A DNA stretch of 5,780 bases from Streptomyces lilacinus. Lineage in GTDB: Bacteria; Actinomycetota; Actinomycetes; Streptomycetales; Streptomycetaceae. The stretch spans positions 17,874 through 23,653 of the forward strand of contig KL569463.1 in NCBI GenBank assembly GCA_000715685.1. The letters are read 5' to 3'. The notes under the pieces were generated by a model. That model was not told the origin of the DNA. It did no database searches and worked only from the letters and a program-made list of their open reading frames with translations. Shown here in pieces: positions 5,291 to 5,780 of the stretch. The position numbers and the translations under genes were made by a program. Positions within the stretch are counted from its first letter, which is position 1; every line of letters starts with the position of its first letter.

Positions 5291-5336
5291 CGTACCCGGG
5301 CGCCCTTCGACGTGCACCCGGGCGCCCTTCGACGTG
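5278..5336. repeat. Triple repeat of the terminator 3' arm
   Basis: GGGCGCCCTTCG occurs three times, starting at 5278, 5298 and 5320 (spacing 20 then 22). The last two copies lie in identical 21-base units at 5294-5314 and 5316-5336 separated by one base. Each copy can pair with the same left arm CGAAGGGCG (5251-5259), so three alternative hairpins are possible. It looks like a local tandem duplication of the terminator arm. Confidence 0.75.
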
Positions 5337-5401
5337 TTTCCGCGCGTGTGACGCCGCCCCTTCCCGGCAAGGACTAAGGCACGACCCGTCGGTGTTGAGC
5401 T

Positions 5402-5420
5402 GTCAGGAAGATCTCCTGAC
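5402..5420. promoter_or_regulatory. Inverted repeat upstream of the cfa-like gene
   Basis: GTCAGGA (5402-5408) and TCCTGAC (5414-5420) form a perfect 7-bp inverted repeat around AGATC, ending 23 bases before the chosen start of the cyclopropane synthase gene and 10 before its ribosome site. It could be an operator or a small leader hairpin. I do not recognise the motif, and no -35/-10 pair is clear in 5337-5401. Confidence 0.4.
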
Positions 5421-5443
5421 TCCTCATCATGGAGGTGTGCGAC

Positions 5444-5780
5444 ATGGCCGAGGCCGCTCGACGGCTCACCGACCTCGCGGAGCAGGCACTGGGCGCCCCG
5501 CTCCCGGTCCGGATCCGCGCCTGGGACCGCAGCGAGTCAGGCCCGCCCGGCACACCCGTCCTCGTCATCAGGCGCCGCCGCGCCCTGCGCCGGCTGCTGT
5601 GGAAGCCGGGCGAGCTCGGCCTCGCCCGCGCCTGGGTCGCCGGGGACATCGACGTCGAGGGCGACCTCTACGAGGCCCTCGCCCTGCTCGCCGGGCACCT
5701 GTGGGAGCGCGGCGGCGAGGGCCGCAGGGGCGGCCCCACGGCCCTCCTGGGCGCCCTGAGGGACCCCGCCGTGCGCGCCG
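5444..5780 (+). CDS. cfa: Cyclopropane-fatty-acyl-phospholipid synthase, N-terminal part (runs off the window)
   Basis: The first 112 codons of a SAM-dependent methyltransferase family enzyme that adds a methylene bridge to the double bond of unsaturated acyl chains in membrane phospholipids. The visible part is the N-terminal domain preceding the methyltransferase fold. It shows PVRIRAWD (21-28), a VLVIRRRRALRRLLW strand-helix region and the hallmark GELGLARAWVAGDIDVEGDL (56-75) found at this place in CFA synthases. Catalytic residues and the SAM site lie beyond the window. Start: ATG at 5444 with GGAGG 8 bases upstream. An in-frame ATG at 5429 overlaps that ribosome site and is less likely. 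It lies on the same strand 207 bp after ndh, the usual Streptomyces order, but the ndh hairpin makes separate transcription likely. CFA family is sure from the motif; which paralogue is not. Confidence 0.88.
   Translation, partial: MAEAARRLTDLAEQALGAPLPVRIRAWDRSESGPPGTPVLVIRRRRALRRLLWKPGELGLARAWVAGDIDVEGDLYEALALLAGHLWERGGEGRRGGPTALLGALRDPAVRA

Noticed and set aside
5278..5336. CRISPR-like short repeats
   Set aside because: Only three copies, with 8- to 10-base gaps between cores rather than unique spacers; the pattern is a duplicated terminator arm.

Overview
This window looks like chromosomal DNA from a Streptomyces or a close relative. It is very GC-rich, coding frames strongly prefer G or C at the third codon position, GTG starts occur, and the ndh-cfa gene pair on the right is typical of Streptomyces. 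It splits into an accessory-looking left part (1 to about 3510) and a conserved-looking right part (about 3511 to 5780).

Left part, minus strand: a MazG-like nucleotide pyrophosphohydrolase (16-330) lies downstream of a small secreted protein of unknown function (448-918), with a strong hairpin (391-427) between them. Next, 1080-1987 holds four small minus-strand genes joined by start/stop overlaps of 4, 8 and 4 bases. They encode a 108-aa protein with a CxxC...HxxxxH pattern, an 87-aa Arg/Pro-rich protein, a 48-aa acidic protein and a 61-aa protein whose layout recalls the HicA fold without the catalytic His. Two of the four were found by following the overlaps. Divergent from them across 130 bp, on the plus strand, is a 450-aa NsdA-like regulator (2118-3470) with an N-terminal HTH-like region and a C-terminal TPR-like helical region. 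The simplest reading is one module: a regulator plus a coupled set of small proteins of unknown job.

Right part, plus strand: after a strong terminator (3473-3510) comes a 349-bp gene-free stretch, then ndh (3860-5236), a type II NADH dehydrogenase of the respiratory chain. Two inverted repeats of the GTGAA-N4-TTCAC type lie upstream (3525-3542 and 3809-3826). They fit the NADH-sensing repressor Rex, and also the Crp pattern. ndh ends in a long hairpin (5250-5290) whose 3' arm is repeated twice more downstream. The window closes with the first 112 codons of a cyclopropane-fatty-acyl-phospholipid synthase (5444 onward), which modifies membrane lipids.

No rRNA, tRNA, CRISPR array, transposase or integrase gene was seen. 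The most notable points are the coupled small-gene operon, a possible internal start in the regulator that would give a Tat-signal-like protein, and the pair of Rex/Crp-type sites before ndh.
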